Of a stretch of 16,464 nt of DNA, positions 6,579 to 15,206 are shown piece by piece. Each line of letters starts with the position of its first letter. The first letter of the stretch is position 1. Origin of the DNA: Oscillospiraceae bacterium (GTDB lineage: Bacteria > Bacillota > Clostridia > Oscillospirales > Acutalibacteraceae); assembly GCA_015066165.1 (NCBI GenBank), contig SVOX01000018.1, forward strand, positions 1 through 16,464. The letters are read 5' to 3'. Position numbers and translations under genes: made by a program. A model generated the notes under the pieces. It was not told the DNA's origin and made no database searches. It was given only the letters and a program-made list of their open reading frames with translations.

Positions 6579-8060
6579 ATGAAAATTTTTACCAAAATCA
6601 CAACAATTCTTTTAACGTTTATCTTGCTTTTAAGTTTGATAATTGTTCCAACTTCAGCTGCAAGCAGTGCTACTTTGTATTTTAATAAAAGTTCTGTAAA
6701 AGTTGGCGATAAAGTAACAGTTTCTGTTTCTATTAAGCCAAATGAATCAATGTATGCAGTTGAATTTTATTTGCAATACAATGATTCTGTTTTAAAATAC
6801 AAAAGCGGTAACGGCAATAAAAACGCTGCAGGTGTTTTAAAGGTTGTTGAATCTCCTTCGGGTGATAAAAGTGTAAAATACAATTTTACTTTTGAAGCAT
6901 TAAAAAAGGGAACAAGTAAAATCGCTGTAACCGATTGTATTTACGTTACAAACGGAAGTGGCGGCTCAAGTGAAAAAAGTTTTGTTGGCGCATCGGCTTC
7001 TATTTCGGTTAAGGATGCCAATCTTTCAAGCAATGCAAAACTCAAAAGTTTAAACGTTTCAGGTTTCACACTATCTCCAAAATTTTCTTCAAATACTACA
7101 TCCTATAATGTAAAAGTTCCTTTTGATACTAAAAAAGTTTCGGTTACAGCGAACACTTCCGATAAAAATGCAAAAGTTGTAAGCGTTGAAGGTAATAACA
7201 ATCTAAAAGTTGGTAAAAACGTTGTTACTGTAACAGTCGAAGCCGAAAACGGAACTCAAAAGAAATACACTATTAACGTTGAACGTCTTAAAGAAGGCGC
7301 TGAAGATACTTCTTCTGAAGAAAGTGAAGAATTGGTAGAAGAAGGTGCATTAAAAACCAATATTTCGGGCACCGATTATTCAATTTTAACCAAAATCCCT
7401 GAAACACTTTTGCTTGAGGGATTTAGCATTGAAACAAAAAATGTTAACGGCTATGATATTGAAACTGCTGTTGATAAAGATGGAGTTTTTAGAATTTTTT
7501 ACTTAAAATCTAACGTAGATGACACTCCTGTACCTTATCTTTATGATGAAGTACTCGACCAATTTGATAAATTAAAATATATAACTGTTGGTGAACGTTA
7601 TTATATTTTTACCGAAATTCCATCTGACGCTGTGATACCCGAGAATTTATATTCTTCAAGTTTTGAACTTGCGGGTTTCACTGTAAATTGTTTGGCTGAT
7701 TCAAATTCTTCTATGTCAGATTTCCGTTATGTTTATTGTTATAGCAACGGCAATTTTTCGTACTACCGTTTTGACACTTTAGAAAGCACAATTCATCGTT
7801 TCCCTGAATTTGAAACATTAGGTAATCAAAAACAAGATTCAGATACTTTATTTGCAAGATTTTCACGTCTTTCAACCAACGGAAAGGTAATTATTGTTGC
7901 ATTATTTGTACTTATTCTTGGCGTCTTTGCTTTGTTGATTATGTTAATTGTTTATTTGTTTAAAAGAGCACTTAACCGTAACGCTGATATAATTTTATCT
8001 GATGATTATGACGATTTTGACGAAATTACAGTTGAAAACGAGAATAATGTTTTGAAATAA
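6579..8060 (+). CDS. membrane-anchored cohesin protein with cadherin-like domain
   Basis: A 493-residue surface protein. A signal peptide ends near residue 27 (PTSA). Residues about 30-145 look like a cohesin: VGDKVTVSVSIKPNESMYAVEFYLQYNDSVLKYKSG has the strand pattern of the family's N-terminal half. Residues about 150-236 are a cadherin-like beta-sandwich (SGFTLSPKFSSNTTSYNVKV). A short acidic linker (238-256) leads to a region at 257-430 that I do not recognise. A strong membrane helix at about 436-463 ends in FKRALNR, followed by an acidic cytoplasmic tail of about 27 residues. It is probably a single-cohesin anchor for the dockerin-bearing glucosaminidase encoded just upstream. GGAG at 6568-6571 supports the start. 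No sortase signal or S-layer repeats are seen, so anchoring is by the transmembrane helix. The cohesin call is by fold pattern and needs a profile search. Confidence 0.8.
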   Translation: MKIFTKITTILLTFILLLSLIIVPTSAASSATLYFNKSSVKVGDKVTVSVSIKPNESMYAVEFYLQYNDSVLKYKSGNGNKNAAGVLKVVESPSGDKSVKYNFTFEALKKGTSKIAVTDCIYVTNGSGGSSEKSFVGASASISVKDANLSSNAKLKSLNVSGFTLSPKFSSNTTSYNVKVPFDTKKVSVTANTSDKNAKVVSVEGNNNLKVGKNVVTVTVEAENGTQKKYTINVERLKEGAEDTSSEESEELVEEGALKTNISGTDYSILTKIPETLLLEGFSIETKNVNGYDIETAVDKDGVFRIFYLKSNVDDTPVPYLYDEVLDQFDKLKYITVGERYYIFTEIPSDAVIPENLYSSSFELAGFTVNCLADSNSSMSDFRYVYCYSNGNFSYYRFDTLESTIHRFPEFETLGNQKQDSDTLFARFSRLSTNGKVIIVALFVLILGVFALLIMLIVYLFKRALNRNADIILSDDYDDFDEITVENENNVLK

Positions 8061-8065
8061 AATAC

Positions 8066-8099
8066 AAATGCTGTCTCGTTATTGGGACAGCATTTTTTT
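8066..8099 (+). terminator. rho-independent terminator of the dockerin/cohesin operon
   Basis: ATGCTGTC (8068-8075) pairs with GACAGCAT (8086-8093). Two more pairs (one T-G) close a 6-base loop, and seven T follow (8093-8099). It begins 6 bases after the cohesin gene stop. Confidence 0.93.
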
Positions 8100-8102
8100 A
8101 GA

Positions 8103-8129
8103 ATAATATAGTTATAAACTTCATAGTAT
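8103..8129 (+). promoter_or_regulatory. possible sigma-E-type promoter before bofA
   Basis: ATA (8103-8105), 16 bases, then CATAGTAT (8122-8129) resembles the Bacillus sigma-E pattern ATA-N16-18-CATAnnnT. In Bacillus subtilis bofA is a sigma-E gene. Against it, transcription would start about 8-10 bases before the ATG, leaving little room for the ribosome binding site, and the region is AT-rich, so chance matches are easy. Confidence 0.25.
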
Positions 8130-8157
8130 TATTAGGTGATTTTATGAAGTTTATAGT
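8111..8157 (+). promoter_or_regulatory. inverted repeat enclosing the bofA start codon
   Basis: A 13-bp perfect inverted repeat (8113-8125 with 8143-8155; core ATAAACTTCATA and TATGAAGTTTAT) extends by two G-T pairs to 8111-8157. In RNA, the ATG at 8144 would lie in the right arm and AGGTGAT (8134-8140) in the 17-base loop, a layout that could limit translation. As DNA it could instead be an operator. The repeat is seen directly; its function is inferred. Confidence 0.6.
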
Positions 8158-8404
8158 ATATTTAACAGTAATTTTAACTGCAATTTGCATTTTGTCAATT
8201 CTTATAATTAGTTCAAAAGCAAAAAGACCTTTTAGATTTATGTTATTAAATTCTTTTATTGGGGTAACATTGTTTTTAACTCTTTATTTTACAAAAAAAT
8301 ATACCGGTATCGAAGTTGGTGTTAATACTTACACCGTTTTATGCAGTGCCGTTTTTGGAATACCGGGTGTAATTGGAATTTTAATTTTAAATTTGTTGTT
8401 TTAA
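8144..8404 (+). CDS. bofA: BofA-family small membrane protein
   Basis: An 86-residue, very hydrophobic protein with membrane segments at about 3-23, 33-50 and 64-86. The second half (LLNSFIG at 34-40 and NTYTVLCSAVFGIPGVIGIL at 61-80) resembles the BofA signature NxxT-GIPGV. In Bacillus, BofA holds the SpoIVFB protease inactive in the mother cell and delays pro-sigma-K processing; many clostridia keep a relative whose role is less clear. Here it follows a terminator, lies 51 bases before addB and is not next to recR, its usual neighbour in many Firmicutes. AGGTGAT (8134-8140) is the ribosome binding site. Presence of a BofA protein suggests, but does not prove, a spore-forming lineage. Another short two- or three-helix membrane protein is the alternative. 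Confidence 0.75.
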   Translation: MKFIVYLTVILTAICILSILIISSKAKRPFRFMLLNSFIGVTLFLTLYFTKKYTGIEVGVNTYTVLCSAVFGIPGVIGILILNLLF

Positions 8405-8405
8405 A

Positions 8406-8433
8406 GTGACAAATATGGTACATTAAATATAGT
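8406..8433 (+). promoter_or_regulatory. probable sigma-A promoter for addBA
   Basis: GTGACA (8406-8411) and TATAGT (8428-8433), each one mismatch from consensus, are spaced by 16 bases just after the bofA stop. A start near base 8440 would give a short leader carrying GAGGTGAT (8445-8452), the addB ribosome binding site. Confidence 0.6.
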
Positions 8434-8455
8434 ATCGTATTTTTGAGGTGATAAT

Positions 8456-11400
8456 ATGTTGCAATTTATTTTTGGACCTGTTCGTTCGGGCAAAACAACT
8501 AAAATTTTGTCTATAGCAAACGAACTTATTCAAAATAATAAAAAGTGTATAATCATTGTTCCTGAACAGTCAACTTTTGAAACTGAAAAAACTGTTTTAA
8601 AAAACTTTGGGGACAGTGCAGCTATAAAGTTTGAAGTTTTAAGTTTTAGCCGTTTATATGATGAAATCACACGAAAAACAGGTGGCATTTCTGCTAAAAT
8701 ATTAACCGATAGTAATAAAATTATTTTAATGAATAAGGCACTTAAAAGTGTTAGCGGTGAACTTAAAGTTTGGGGTAAATATGCCAATTCAATTAATTTT
8801 GCCAAAACAATGCTTGACACTATTGGCGAATTTAAAATTTGCGCCATTACTTCAAACGAGATTAAGAACGCCGCTTTATATGCAAATTCAAAAACGTTAA
8901 GTGAAAAACTTTGTGATTTGAGTTTAGTATATGAAAGTTATGAACTATTAATTGCTGAACATTTTTTAGACCCTGTAGATAAGCTCACAAAGCTTTTTAA
9001 TTTACTTGAAGATTATCACTATTTCGAGGGAAAAACCGTTTTTATAGACGATTTTAAAGGTTTTACAGGCCAACAGTTTAAAATTATTTCAAAAATAATT
9101 TCTCAAGCGGAAAATGTGTATGTTTCTTTTTGTAATAAAGCGCAAAACTTTCGTGAATATGATGTTTTCACAAATATTAGAATCGCTTTAAAACGTATTG
9201 AAAAAATTGCCGATTCCCATAACGTTAAAATAGCGCAACCGCTACTTTTAAATGAAACTTATCATAAATCAAGCGACATCAAAAAAGTTGAGCAAATGCT
9301 TTCGTCAAACGTTTATGAAAAATGTGACGATAATTCGGTTTTGATTTGTCGGGCAAATACTGTTTTTGATGAAGCTGAATTTACAGCCAGAACAATTAGA
9401 AAACTTGTAAGAGAAGAAGGTTACCGTTACCGAGATTTTGCAATAATTGTTCGTGACACTGAAAATTATTCAACCGCTATTAACTATGCTTGTGAAAAAA
9501 ACGGTGTAAAAGTATTTAGCGACAATAAATTACCGCTTCAAAACTATCCGTTATCTGTAGCGGTATTATCGGCTATAAAATCCTTAAATTTTTCCACTGA
9601 AAATATTTTAAAATTCCATAAATGCGGTATTAATTTGTTAACTGTTGATGAAATATCACTACTTGAAAATTATACTTATCTTTGGAATATTAACGGACCG
9701 CTTTGGCTTGAAGAGTGGGATATGGACACACGTGGGTTTGTAACTGATGAATCTTCAAATGAAAATAAAATTGAACTTGAAAAAATAAATATTCTTCGCC
9801 AAAAAGCAATTGCTCCACTTGTAAAATTCAAGCAAGAATTTAAAGGTAATGCTAAACTTATGTCGAAAGCAGTTATAAATTTATTGGACAACTGTTTGGC
9901 TAATGAAGCCATGAAAGATATTTATAACAACGTTTTAAATAGTTCGGTCTTTACTGGTGATGCTTTAAAACAGGGCTGGGACGTTTTTATGGGTGTGTTT
10001 GACAGTTTGGTTGAGTGCTTGGGTGAAAAAAGTTTATCAACTACAGAGTATTACGATTTTTTAAATCTTGCAATTTCGCTTGAAGAAATAGGTGTGATTC
10101 CTCAAACTGTTGACCAAGTTATCTTTGGACAAGCCGATAGAATTAGAACTTCAAATATAAAAGTTGCTTTTATTTTGGGCGCAAATCAAGGCGTTTTCCC
10201 AAAATTTAGTGAAAATAAAAGCATTTTTGCCAATAAGGAACGTAAAAATTTAATAGATTTGGGCCTTGATTTAACCGATAATCAGTTATACACGTCTATT
10301 GATGAAAATTTTTTGGTTTATTCAAACGTTTGTGCCGCAAGTGATAAACTATTTATATCCTACAGCGCCCAAACAATAAAGGGTGAAGCATTAAGTGAAG
10401 CATCTTTTGTAACTAATCTTTCGAAACAACTTGAAATTAAAACTGTAAACGAGCCGCAAGAACTAAATTTTAATAATTTGCCTGAAACAAAACTTTCTGC
10501 CTTTTCTGAATTATGCAGAAGATATGAAAATAAGCAAGATTTTACAACCTTGAAATCGGCTTTAAATTTAAAAGACGGTTTGAACGATTTGAATGTTGAA
10601 AAAAATATGATTTCAAAAGATAATGCCAAAAAACTTTACGGCAAAGATATTTATATGTCGGCTTCAAAATTTGATACGTTTAACCGTTGTAAGTTTTCTT
10701 ATTTTTGCCGTTACGGTTTGCGACTTAAAAAACTTCAACCCGCTGATTTTGACGTATTGCAACGTGGTACAATTGTACACTACGTATTAGAGCAAATAAT
10801 AAGTGAACACAAAGAAAATATTAAAGATTTTTCACGGGAAGAATTAAACCGTTTGTGTGATTTTTATATAAACCAATATCTTAATTTAGTTATAGGGTAT
10901 AATACTGTAAAAACTGCACGTCACGAATTTTTAATTTCAAAAATATCACGTTCATTAAAAGAAGTTGTATATCATTTATCACAAGAATTTGCTCAATCTG
11001 ATTTTAAACCAACACATTGTGAACTTAAAATTGGTTCCAAAGACGGTATACCGCTTGATTTTGATTTTTCAAACGGTAAAATTCACATTAACGGAAGTAT
11101 TGACCGTGTTGACGAATATAACGGATATATTCGTGTTGTTGATTATAAAACAGGTACAAAATCATTTAAACTTCCTGATATTTTATTTGGGCTTAATCTT
11201 CAAATGCTTTTATACCTTTATGCTGTTATAAGGGGTCAAAATTTGGACGATAAAAATGCCGCAGGTATTTTTTATATGCCTTCTAAACGTGATCTTAATA
11301 ATGAAGGTATGGCAATGAACGGCCTAATTAAAGCCGATATGGAATTAGTTAAAGCCATGGAAAAAGAAAATTTGGGTGAGTTTGTACCTGCGTTATCACT

Positions 11401-11686
11401 TAATAAAGACGGAAGTGTTTCAAAGTCTTCAACTTCATTTATAAGTGAGCAAGAATTTACAAAAATATTTAATTATATTGAAAAACTAATGAAAAAAACG
11501 GGTGATTCTATATCGAACGGTGAAATTCACATAAATCCTGTTGACGGGAGAGAATCTTCGGCTTGTGATTATTGTGATTTTTCAGCGATTTGCGGAATAG
11601 AAAATACAACCGGTATAAAAGTTCCAAGTTATAAAAACAGTGAAGTTTTTGAACTAATGGGGAAGGAGGATATTGATGGCATTTAA
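8456..11686 (+). CDS. addB: ATP-dependent helicase/nuclease subunit B (AddB/RexB)
   Basis: One half of the AddAB enzyme, which resects double-strand breaks for RecA-dependent repair and reads Chi sequences. An N-terminal Walker A motif (GPVRSGKT, residues 7-14) opens the helicase-like part. The C-terminal RecB-type nuclease is intact: H775, D883, D896 and K898 (VVDYKTG) and Q916 (LQMLLYLY). The iron-sulfur staple has its four cysteines, C745 (FNRCKF) and C1037-x2-C1040-x5-C1046, with the long gap typical of AddB. The 1076-residue length is a little shorter than the roughly 1166 residues of the Bacillus protein. The start follows GAGGTGAT with a 3-base gap. The end overlaps addA by 11 bases, as expected for a two-subunit complex. 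Confidence 0.95.
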   Translation: MLQFIFGPVRSGKTTKILSIANELIQNNKKCIIIVPEQSTFETEKTVLKNFGDSAAIKFEVLSFSRLYDEITRKTGGISAKILTDSNKIILMNKALKSVSGELKVWGKYANSINFAKTMLDTIGEFKICAITSNEIKNAALYANSKTLSEKLCDLSLVYESYELLIAEHFLDPVDKLTKLFNLLEDYHYFEGKTVFIDDFKGFTGQQFKIISKIISQAENVYVSFCNKAQNFREYDVFTNIRIALKRIEKIADSHNVKIAQPLLLNETYHKSSDIKKVEQMLSSNVYEKCDDNSVLICRANTVFDEAEFTARTIRKLVREEGYRYRDFAIIVRDTENYSTAINYACEKNGVKVFSDNKLPLQNYPLSVAVLSAIKSLNFSTENILKFHKCGINLLTVDEISLLENYTYLWNINGPLWLEEWDMDTRGFVTDESSNENKIELEKINILRQKAIAPLVKFKQEFKGNAKLMSKAVINLLDNCLANEAMKDIYNNVLNSSVFTGDALKQGWDVFMGVFDSLVECLGEKSLSTTEYYDFLNLAISLEEIGVIPQTVDQVIFGQADRIRTSNIKVAFILGANQGVFPKFSENKSIFANKERKNLIDLGLDLTDNQLYTSIDENFLVYSNVCAASDKLFISYSAQTIKGEALSEASFVTNLSKQLEIKTVNEPQELNFNNLPETKLSAFSELCRRYENKQDFTTLKSALNLKDGLNDLNVEKNMISKDNAKKLYGKDIYMSASKFDTFNRCKFSYFCRYGLRLKKLQPADFDVLQRGTIVHYVLEQIISEHKENIKDFSREELNRLCDFYINQYLNLVIGYNTVKTARHEFLISKISRSLKEVVYHLSQEFAQSDFKPTHCELKIGSKDGIPLDFDFSNGKIHINGSIDRVDEYNGYIRVVDYKTGTKSFKLPDILFGLNLQMLLYLYAVIRGQNLDDKNAAGIFYMPSKRDLNNEGMAMNGLIKADMELVKAMEKENLGEFVPALSLNKDGSVSKSSTSFISEQEFTKIFNYIEKLMKKTGDSISNGEIHINPVDGRESSACDYCDFSAICGIENTTGIKVPSYKNSEVFELMGKEDIDGI
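11663..11669 (+). promoter_or_regulatory. ribosome binding site deciding the addA start
   Basis: AAGGAGG lies inside the end of addB. It is 6 bases from the ATG at 11676 but only 3 from an in-frame TTG at 11673. The ATG is therefore the likelier start, giving 1167 residues. Confidence 0.85.
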
Positions 11687-14600
11687 TCCCACAAAAGAAC
11701 AAAAAAAGGCGATTTATGAAAACGGAAATATACTTGTTTCTGCTGCTGCAGGTTCGGGTAAAACAGCCGTTTTGGTTGAAAGAGTAATTACTCGCCTTTG
11801 TGATAAAGAAAACCCTGTCAGAGCTGACGAATTGCTTATTGTAACCTTTACAAATGCCGCCGCTGCGGAAATGCGTTCACGAATTGAAGCACGTCTTTCT
11901 GAAGAATGCCTTAAAAATCCTTTTGATGCAGGTCTATTGCTTCAAAAACACCTACTTGCTAATGCAAAAATATGTACTATCGATTCTTTTTGCATTGATT
12001 TGGTCAGAGAAAATTTTGATAAACTTGATATTTCGCCCGATTTCACTATTGGTGAAGCATCGGCGCTGAAAATCATTGATAACCAAGTACTATACTCAAT
12101 TATTAATCCATACTTTGAGCAAAAAAATCAACTGTTTTTTGAACTTTTAGACATTGTTGGAGCCGAGTTTGACGAAAGCAATTTTGCCGAACTTGTATTA
12201 AATCTTTATGATTTTTCACGTCAGTTACCTTTTCCAAACGTTTGGTTTGACAGTTTGCTAACAAATTATTCTAACGGGACATTTTGCAAAGAAAATTTAT
12301 GGTATAAATATGCTTTTGATTCAGCCAAAAAGACCGTTTCTTCAATGAAAGAATTGATTTTGGGCGCTGTTAGTGATATTTCTTCGGTAGAAGTCGCTTC
12401 CGATGCCTATTTAAACGTTTTTTTAGATGCCAAAGAACAAACCGAGCATTTAGAAAAATGCCTTGAAACAGGGGAATGGGACGTTTTTTATGATGCTTTA
12501 CAAAATTATAAATTCAACCGTCTTCCGTCTGTCAGGGGACTTAACGATTATCCTTCGGTTGTTGCCGCAAAAGATACTTACAAATATTTAAACACAAAGG
12601 CACTTGATGGTCTTAAAAAAATATTTTATGCCGACTTTGATTTTATTAACAATCAACACAAAAAACTTTATAAACCAATGGCTTTGTTAGTTGAGATTTT
12701 AAAGGAATTTGACCATAAACTTTTTGAAGCATACAAAGAAAACAATACTTTTACTTTTCATAATACTGAACATTTGGCTTTAAAACTTTTGTATGACATA
12801 GAAAATAATCGAATCACTGAACAAGCAAAAGATTTAATTTCAAATTATAAAGAAGTAATGGTTGACGAATTTCAAGATACAAACGACCTTCAAAATATGC
12901 TGTTTTCAGTACTTTCCAATAACGAAGAAAAATTGTTTGTTGTGGGTGACGTAAAACAAAGTATTTATGCGTTTCGTGGTGCTAATCCGCAAAATTTTCT
13001 TGAAAAAAAGAACCGTTATATAGATGTTAAATTATCAAGTGAAAACGATGCTAAAAAAATAATTTTGGGCAACAATTTCCGTTCGTGTGAACAGGTTTGT
13101 GATTTTGTAAATTACTTTTTCTTTTTATATATGCAAAAGTTTAGCGGTAATATTGTATATGACAGCGAAGAACAATTAATACCAACTGCAAAATTTCCCG
13201 AAGTTTCAAAACCCGCAGTTTCAATGGATATTATCGACTGCAGTGAAACTAATGAAAAATCTTTAGTATTAGAAGCACGTCAAATTGCCTGTTATATTAA
13301 AAACATTGTTAATGGAAAACCTTGTATTAAGCAAGACGAAAACACGTTAAGACCTGCAAAATACGGTGATTTTGCAATTCTTTTACGTTCGGTTAGCAAT
13401 AAAGCGCCTGAACTTGTAAGCGAACTTAAAAAACAGGGAATACCTGTAAATTTAAGTGTTGGGGAATATGCAGAAAGTATCGAAATTTCAACATTTTTAT
13501 CTTTGCTTAAGGTTATAGATAACCCACAAAGCGATATCGAACTTGCGACCGTTTTAATGTCACCGATTTTTAGATTTACACCTGATGATTTGGCAAATAT
13601 TAGATCAAATAAAAAAGACGGAAATTTATATTCCGCATTAATTTTTGCGGCAAATAACGGTGACCAAAAAACAAAACAATTTTTGGAAAAACTAAAAAAT
13701 TACAGATTAGATGCCGCTATATTATCACTTGATAAACTAATTTCTAAACTTCTTATCGTTACCGAATATTTAAATATGGCAACAATGCTTAGTGACGGTG
13801 AAAAAAGGCGTAATAATTTATTGCTTTTATGTGATTATGCTTCACAATTTACAGCCAATAATTCCAATTCTATTTCTGCTTTTGTTGAATACGTAATAAA
13901 ACAGTCACAAAACTTAAGTGTTGGAGCAGGTGTCAACAAAGCTGATGCTGTAAAAATTATGAGTATTCACGCCTCAAAAGGTTTGCAGTTTCCGGTTTGT
14001 ATTGTTGGTTCTTGTGCTACACGTTTTAATGATATGGAATCACGTTTTTCTGCGGCGTATTCAGTAAAACTTGGGTTAGGTTTTAAATATTTTGATGAAG
14101 ATTTAAAAGAAAAACACACTACAGTTGCCCGTGAAACTATTCTTGACGACATTAAAAAATCGGCTTTAGAAGAAGAATTACGTCTTTTATACGTTGCAAT
14201 GACCAGAGCGCAAGATAAACTTCATTTTGTTTGCTCTTATTCCAATTTTTCAAACTCGCTAACAGTGTATAAAAATTTACTTATTTCTTCACAAAACAAA
14301 ATAAATTACAGTTTATTTTCACGTACAAAATCTTATGCAGACTGGCTTATTTGTTCATTAATTCTTCATCCGTGCGGAAAAATTTTACGCTCTTTAAATG
14401 ACGGTATTTTGGCATTAAGCACTAAATCTGCTATTGATATCAACGTTATAAACGGAGCCAAAATTCCGCAAGATAATGCCCAAAATTTTGTTGAAGATTT
14501 TACTGTAAATAAAGAAATTGAAACCGGTATTACGAAAAACTTTGAATTTGTGTATCCATTTGATAAATTGGTGGATATTAGTGCTAAAACTTCGGTTTCG

Positions 14601-15179
14601 GTACTTTCTAATAAGTCAAATAACGATAACTATTCTTTTACTTCTAAACCTTCGTTTATGAGTAAAGACGGTATTTCAGCTACAAGTAAAGGAACGGCTA
14701 TGCATAAAGTTATGGAATTTTTCGATTTTGAAAAAAGCGATATGGTTGAAGAAGAAATTGAACGTCTTTATGAATGGCAATATATAAGCGAACAGGAAAG
14801 AGACTCACTAAATATTTCGTCTTTGAAAACATTTTTTGAAAGCGATGTATTTAAAAGAATTAAAAATTCGCCTTTAGTAAAGCGGGAAATGCGATTTATG
14901 AGTGAAATACCTGTTACTGAAATTGATAAAACCTTGGATAAAGAGTTTGAAAAAGAAACAATTATTGTTCAAGGTGCAGTTGACGTTTGCTTTATTGAAA
15001 ATGATGAAATTGTAATTCTTGACTTTAAAACCGATAGAGTAGGGGACGTAAACGAATTATCGCAAGTTTATAGTACTCAACTTTCGGCATATGCCACAGC
15101 GTGTGAAAAGATTTTTGGCAAAAAAGTTAAAGAAATAATCATTTATTCATTTTATCATTCAAAATCTGTTATAATATAA
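11676..15179 (+). CDS. addA: ATP-dependent helicase/nuclease subunit A (AddA/RexA)
   Basis: The helicase and second nuclease subunit of AddAB, a UvrD-family (SF1A) 3'-5' translocase. Visible motifs, numbered from the ATG at 11676: Q motif NPTKEQ (4-9), Walker A AAAGSGKT (23-30), Walker B D397-E398 in MVDEFQDTND, motif V as SIHASKGLQFP, and motif VI YVAMTRAQ with R844. The C-terminal nuclease has H1010 (GTAMHKV), D1103 (GAVDV), D1116 and K1118 (LDFKTD) and Q1135 (STQLSAYA), so both subunits carry an apparently active nuclease. Length is close to the roughly 1230 residues of the Bacillus protein. It overlaps addB and should be made together with it. It converges on rsmA, with only 25 bases between the two stops. 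Confidence 0.96.
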   Translation: MAFNPTKEQKKAIYENGNILVSAAAGSGKTAVLVERVITRLCDKENPVRADELLIVTFTNAAAAEMRSRIEARLSEECLKNPFDAGLLLQKHLLANAKICTIDSFCIDLVRENFDKLDISPDFTIGEASALKIIDNQVLYSIINPYFEQKNQLFFELLDIVGAEFDESNFAELVLNLYDFSRQLPFPNVWFDSLLTNYSNGTFCKENLWYKYAFDSAKKTVSSMKELILGAVSDISSVEVASDAYLNVFLDAKEQTEHLEKCLETGEWDVFYDALQNYKFNRLPSVRGLNDYPSVVAAKDTYKYLNTKALDGLKKIFYADFDFINNQHKKLYKPMALLVEILKEFDHKLFEAYKENNTFTFHNTEHLALKLLYDIENNRITEQAKDLISNYKEVMVDEFQDTNDLQNMLFSVLSNNEEKLFVVGDVKQSIYAFRGANPQNFLEKKNRYIDVKLSSENDAKKIILGNNFRSCEQVCDFVNYFFFLYMQKFSGNIVYDSEEQLIPTAKFPEVSKPAVSMDIIDCSETNEKSLVLEARQIACYIKNIVNGKPCIKQDENTLRPAKYGDFAILLRSVSNKAPELVSELKKQGIPVNLSVGEYAESIEISTFLSLLKVIDNPQSDIELATVLMSPIFRFTPDDLANIRSNKKDGNLYSALIFAANNGDQKTKQFLEKLKNYRLDAAILSLDKLISKLLIVTEYLNMATMLSDGEKRRNNLLLLCDYASQFTANNSNSISAFVEYVIKQSQNLSVGAGVNKADAVKIMSIHASKGLQFPVCIVGSCATRFNDMESRFSAAYSVKLGLGFKYFDEDLKEKHTTVARETILDDIKKSALEEELRLLYVAMTRAQDKLHFVCSYSNFSNSLTVYKNLLISSQNKINYSLFSRTKSYADWLICSLILHPCGKILRSLNDGILALSTKSAIDINVINGAKIPQDNAQNFVEDFTVNKEIETGITKNFEFVYPFDKLVDISAKTSVSVLSNKSNNDNYSFTSKPSFMSKDGISATSKGTAMHKVMEFFDFEKSDMVEEEIERLYEWQYISEQERDSLNISSLKTFFESDVFKRIKNSPLVKREMRFMSEIPVTEIDKTLDKEFEKETIIVQGAVDVCFIENDEIVILDFKTDRVGDVNELSQVYSTQLSAYATACEKIFGKKVKEIIIYSFYHSKSVII

Positions 15180-15182
15180 AAC

Positions 15183-15206
15183 AAGGAGTGGCAATTGCCA
15201 CTCCTT
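15183..15206. terminator. bidirectional palindromic terminator between addA and rsmA
   Basis: A perfect 24-base palindrome: arm AAGGAGTGGC, centre AATT, arm GCCACTCCTT. It fills nearly all of the 25-base gap between convergent addA and rsmA and overlaps two bases of the rsmA stop codon. On the minus strand TTGTTTTATATT follows, a good T tract. On the plus strand ATAATTTGTTT follows, which is weaker. Confidence 0.85.

Noticed and set aside
8084..8112. Possible sigma-A promoter GGGACA-N17-TATAGT upstream of bofA
   Set aside because: The -35 has two mismatches and lies inside the terminator stem of the preceding operon; evidence is too weak to list.
10965..11231. Plus-strand out-of-frame reading frame of 88 codons inside addB
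   Set aside because: It overlaps the conserved AddB nuclease region in another frame and has no ribosome site.
11673..11675. TTG as the addA start
   Set aside because: It is only 3 bases from AAGGAGG, while the adjacent ATG at 11676 has proper spacing.
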